This document shows, one piece after another, positions 41,483-43,416 of a DNA stretch of 43,416 bases. The translations under genes were made by a program, and so were the position numbers. The DNA is taken from assembly GCF_015355625.1 (NCBI RefSeq), contig NZ_JACLAF010000019.1, positions 1 through 43,416 of the forward strand. Direction: 5' to 3'. The DNA is from Tamlana sp. I1. Lineage in GTDB: Bacteria > Bacteroidota > Bacteroidia > Flavobacteriales > Flavobacteriaceae. The notes below the pieces were generated by a model, which did no database searches, was not told where the DNA came from, and saw nothing but the letters and a program-made list of their open reading frames with translations. Every line of letters begins with the position of its first letter. Within the stretch, counting starts at the first letter, position 1.

Positions 41483-41644
41483 AAAGGAATTTATGAAAAT
41501 TAAATGATGCAAAAATACAATGAATCTCTTGTCTCAAAAAATATAATTGGAAAAGAAACGGGCGCTGTTATAGCCTCTAAGCTTAAATTGCTGTTAAAAC
41601 TTGCGCCTTTGTTTAATTGTTTTTTCAAAGTTGGTTTAAAACCT

Positions 41645-41652
41645 TACTTTTG
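41645..41652 (+). promoter_or_regulatory. Promoter -7 box of rseP
   Basis: TACTTTTG matches TAnnTTTG and lies 29 bases before the ATG at 41682. Confidence 0.45.
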
Positions 41653-41681
41653 CACGATTATAAAAAATGTTAAACTATCAT

Positions 41682-43025
41682 ATGGAGTTTGTTATAAAGA
41701 TTTCTCAGTTTTTACTAAGTCTTTCGTTGTTAATTATTTTACACGAATTGGGGCATTTTATCCCAGCAAAACTGTTTAAAACACGCGTTGAAAAATTTTA
41801 TTTGTTTTTTGATGTGAAGTTTTCATTATTCAAAAAGAAAATAGGAGAAACTGTTTATGGTATTGGTTGGTTGCCTTTAGGAGGCTATGTTAAAATCTCT
41901 GGAATGATTGATGAAAGCATGGACACCGAGCAAATGGCGCAAGAACCACAGCCTTGGGAATTTAGATCGAAACCAGCATGGCAGCGTTTAATTATTATGC
42001 TTGGTGGGGTTACGGTAAACTTTTTGTTGGCCATATTAATCTACATTGGTATGAGCTATTTTTATGGCGATACCTTTTTGCCTAGCGAAAATATTAAGGA
42101 TGGACTTTTAGTTGAAAGTACAGTTGCTAATAAAGCAGGGCTTTTAACGGGTGATAAAATTATTGCTGTTGATGGTGATAAGATTGAAAAATTCTCTGAG
42201 ATTTCTGAAAAAGTATTATTCGGACATCAAATTGAAATAGAAAGAAACGGAAATGTATCAACAATAAACATGCCTGAAGATTTCTTGTCGCAATTAATGG
42301 ATGCTAAAGAAAAAGGCTTTATTAGTTTAAGACAGCCTTTTATAGTAAACAAAGTTCCAGATACCTCTTATAATGTAAATAGCGGCTTGAAAAAAGGCGA
42401 TATTATAGTTGGTATGAATGGGAACCAAACCAAATATCTTGATCAGGTTAAAACCGTTTTAGATGCACATAAAGGACAACAAGTTACAGCCACTATAAAA
42501 CGTGCTAACAGTGAAATTACGTTACCACTTTCGATAAATGAAAACGGTAAAATTGGCGTTGAATTAGCTGGCGCAACTCCTGAAACTTTAGAAGCCTTAG
42601 GGTATTATAAATTTGATGTTAAGGATTATGGCTTTTTTGAGTCTTTTCCGGTTGGTTTAAATAAGGCTAAAGACAAACTTGTTTCATATTGGGACCAATT
42701 AGGAGCGATATTTTCGCCAAGTACAGGTGCTTACAAAGGTGTAGGAGGCTTTAAAGCCATTTACGATATTTTTCCAAGCACATGGAGTTGGGAGTATTTT
42801 TGGAGCATTACGGCCTTTTTATCGATTATGTTAGGGGTTTTAAATTTATTGCCAATCCCTGCTTTAGATGGTGGTCATGTTATGTTTTTATTATATGAAA
42901 TGATTTCAGGAAGAAAGCCTGGAGATAAATTTATGGAGTATGCACAAATGGTTGGTTTCTTCATTTTGATTGCTTTAGTATTGTTTGCAAACGGGAATGA
43001 TGTCTATAAAGCACTTTTTGAATAA
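41682..43025 (+). CDS. rseP: RseP-family site-2 intramembrane metalloprotease
   Basis: A 447-residue membrane protease. The zinc motif HELGH (in LIILHELGHFIPA) lies in the first helix and the partner motif LNLLPIPALDGGH (third zinc ligand Asp) in a C-terminal helix. Two PDZ-like domains lie between: AGLLTGDKIIAVDGDKI and SGLKKGDIIVGMNGNQ. In E. coli RseP cleaves the anti-sigma-E factor; here it should process a membrane anti-sigma factor or signal peptides. The frame is open from 41667, but MEFVIKISQFLL from the ATG at 41682 matches the family's usual start. It is read toward the tRNA gene and seems monocistronic. Confidence 0.95.
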   Translation: MEFVIKISQFLLSLSLLIILHELGHFIPAKLFKTRVEKFYLFFDVKFSLFKKKIGETVYGIGWLPLGGYVKISGMIDESMDTEQMAQEPQPWEFRSKPAWQRLIIMLGGVTVNFLLAILIYIGMSYFYGDTFLPSENIKDGLLVESTVANKAGLLTGDKIIAVDGDKIEKFSEISEKVLFGHQIEIERNGNVSTINMPEDFLSQLMDAKEKGFISLRQPFIVNKVPDTSYNVNSGLKKGDIIVGMNGNQTKYLDQVKTVLDAHKGQQVTATIKRANSEITLPLSINENGKIGVELAGATPETLEALGYYKFDVKDYGFFESFPVGLNKAKDKLVSYWDQLGAIFSPSTGAYKGVGGFKAIYDIFPSTWSWEYFWSITAFLSIMLGVLNLLPIPALDGGHVMFLLYEMISGRKPGDKFMEYAQMVGFFILIALVLFANGNDVYKALFE

Positions 43026-43041
43026 ATTTTTTTAAAAAATA

Positions 43042-43072
43042 TTTGCAGATACTAAAAAAGCTTTTATATTTG
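43042..43072 (+). promoter_or_regulatory. tRNA-Asn promoter
   Basis: TTTG at 43042-43045 and TATATTTG at 43065-43072 are 19 bases apart, a full match to the Bacteroidota TTTG-N(17-23)-TAnnTTTG promoter, 24 bases before the tRNA. Confidence 0.75.
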
Positions 43073-43096
43073 CACTCGCTAAGCAAAACAGCACAC

Positions 43097-43170
43097 TCCT
43101 TCTTAGCTCAGTTGGTTAGAGCATCTGACTGTTAATCAGAGGGTCCTTGGTTCGAGCCCAAGAGAAGGAG
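43097..43170 (+). tRNA. tRNA-Asn (GTT anticodon)
   Basis: 74 bases fold as a tRNA: acceptor arm TCCTTCT/AGAAGGA with discriminator G, D-arm region AGCTCAGTTGGTTAGAGC, anticodon arm TCTGA-CTGTTAA-TCAGA with anticodon GTT, and T-arm CTTGG-TTCGAGC-CCAAG. CCA is not encoded. Confidence 0.97.
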
Positions 43171-43175
43171 CAACA

Positions 43176-43206
43176 AAAACCCGATACGAAAGTATTGGGT
43201 TTTTTT
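43176..43206 (+). terminator. Terminator of the tRNA gene
   Basis: AAAACCCGATAC (43176-43187) pairs with GTATTGGGTTTT (43192-43203, one wobble) around a GAAA loop, followed by further T. Confidence 0.88.
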
Positions 43207-43231
43207 GTGGATTAAATTGGGTGAGAAGTTT

Positions 43232-43246
43232 ATGCTGAGCGAAGTC
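43232..43246. repeat. Truncated REP-like sequence at the IS junction
   Basis: ATGCTGAGCGAAGTC resembles the repeat within metG (TGCTGAGCTTGTCGAAG) but stops at the IS boundary, suggesting the IS inserted next to or inside such an element. Confidence 0.4.
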
Positions 43247-43416
43247 GGATCAAGAGCAAAAGTTGTGGGATTTTAGAATTAAGCAAAAATAGTAGTTAAT
43301 CTATAGAGGAAGAATTTTACGTTTCTCACGCCTCTGAACTGCGTTCTAAAAGCTTTAATTTTGGCATTAAAGGATTCTGCAGAAGCATTTGTACTTCTAT
43401 TAATAAAATAGTTTAG
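43247..43416 (-). mobile_element. 3' end of an ISL3-like insertion sequence (right window edge)
   Basis: An exact inverted copy of bases 1-170. The transposase frame (minus strand, 43416 to 43279) is followed by 32 bases of terminal sequence ending at the junction with host DNA near 43247. The IS points out of the window, as does the left copy. Confidence 0.85.
43279..43416 (-). CDS. Transposase C-terminus (partial, ISL3-like DDE)
   Basis: The minus-strand frame enters from the right window edge and gives the same 45 residues as the left copy, including NASAESFNAKIK and FRGVRN, with its stop codon at 43279-43281. The identity with the left copy is complete over the visible part, which suggests recent transposition or gene conversion. 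Confidence 0.8.
   Translation of the reverse strand, partial: LNYFINRSTNASAESFNAKIKAFRTQFRGVRNVKFFLYRLTTIFA

Noticed and set aside
41504-41779. 91-codon forward frame before rseP
   Set aside because: It overlaps the start of rseP in another frame and spans the rseP promoter.

Overview
The window is AT-rich, and its gene content points to the family Flavobacteriaceae (Bacteroidota). The evidence is TonB-dependent receptors with CarboxypepD-like N-terminal domains, start sites without Shine-Dalgarno sequences, promoters matching the Bacteroidota pattern TTTG/TTG then TAnnTTTG, and family members such as BrxA/B, YraN, a soluble-type acyl-ACP desaturase and the paired FeoB GTPase/permease genes. 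I cannot name the genus. Both ends carry the same 170 bp in inverted orientation: the 3' end of an ISL3-like transposase gene plus the IS terminus. The piece therefore probably runs from one IS copy to another.

Layout. 1-1.5 kb: IS end and two small secreted proteins. 1.6-6.8 kb: AraC regulator, HD phosphohydrolase, a lipid pair (PlsC plus acyl-ACP desaturase), bacilliredoxin, TerB-DnaJ protein. 7-10.5 kb: flavohemoglobin Hmp, an outer-membrane barrel, a small secreted protein, LD-carboxypeptidase. 10.6-16.5 kb: MetG, a secreted protein of unknown function, a lipocalin-like lipoprotein, an OmpA-type lipoprotein, ferritin, and a Cys-rich 54-aa protein with a GTG start. 16.8-20.3 kb: Tex, an EamA transporter, a TerB protein. 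20.4-25.4 kb: a three-gene signalling cluster (receiver-only response regulator, TonB-dependent receptor, YfiR-domain histidine kinase). 25.7-30.8 kb: Mfd, a TlpA-like thioredoxin, YraN. 30.9-40.3 kb: a metal-transport island. 40.6-43.2 kb: a 38-aa ORF, SCO1-like protein, RseP protease, tRNA-Asn, then the second IS end.

The metal island is the most interesting part. It has a DtxR-family repressor, a membrane-anchored DtxR-like protein fused to FeoA-like domains, a FeoB divided into a GTPase and a permease, a TonB-dependent receptor, and then a conventional FeoA-FeoB-Cys-rich operon on the other strand. The GTPase and permease ORFs lie in the same reading frame, separated by one stop codon and four sense codons. 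A near-identical palindrome (TTTTAG-N6-CTAAAA) lies upstream of both the DtxR gene and the TonB receptor gene, which predicts a common metal-responsive regulon. The ferritin and Hmp genes elsewhere in the window also relate to iron handling, but I see no such operator at them.

The second signal worth pursuing is the TonB receptor/YfiR-kinase/receiver cluster. Others are a compact repeat at 40357-40440 that could fold as a cloverleaf, an interspersed repeat sitting in frame inside metG, and two small unlisted genes with good promoters.
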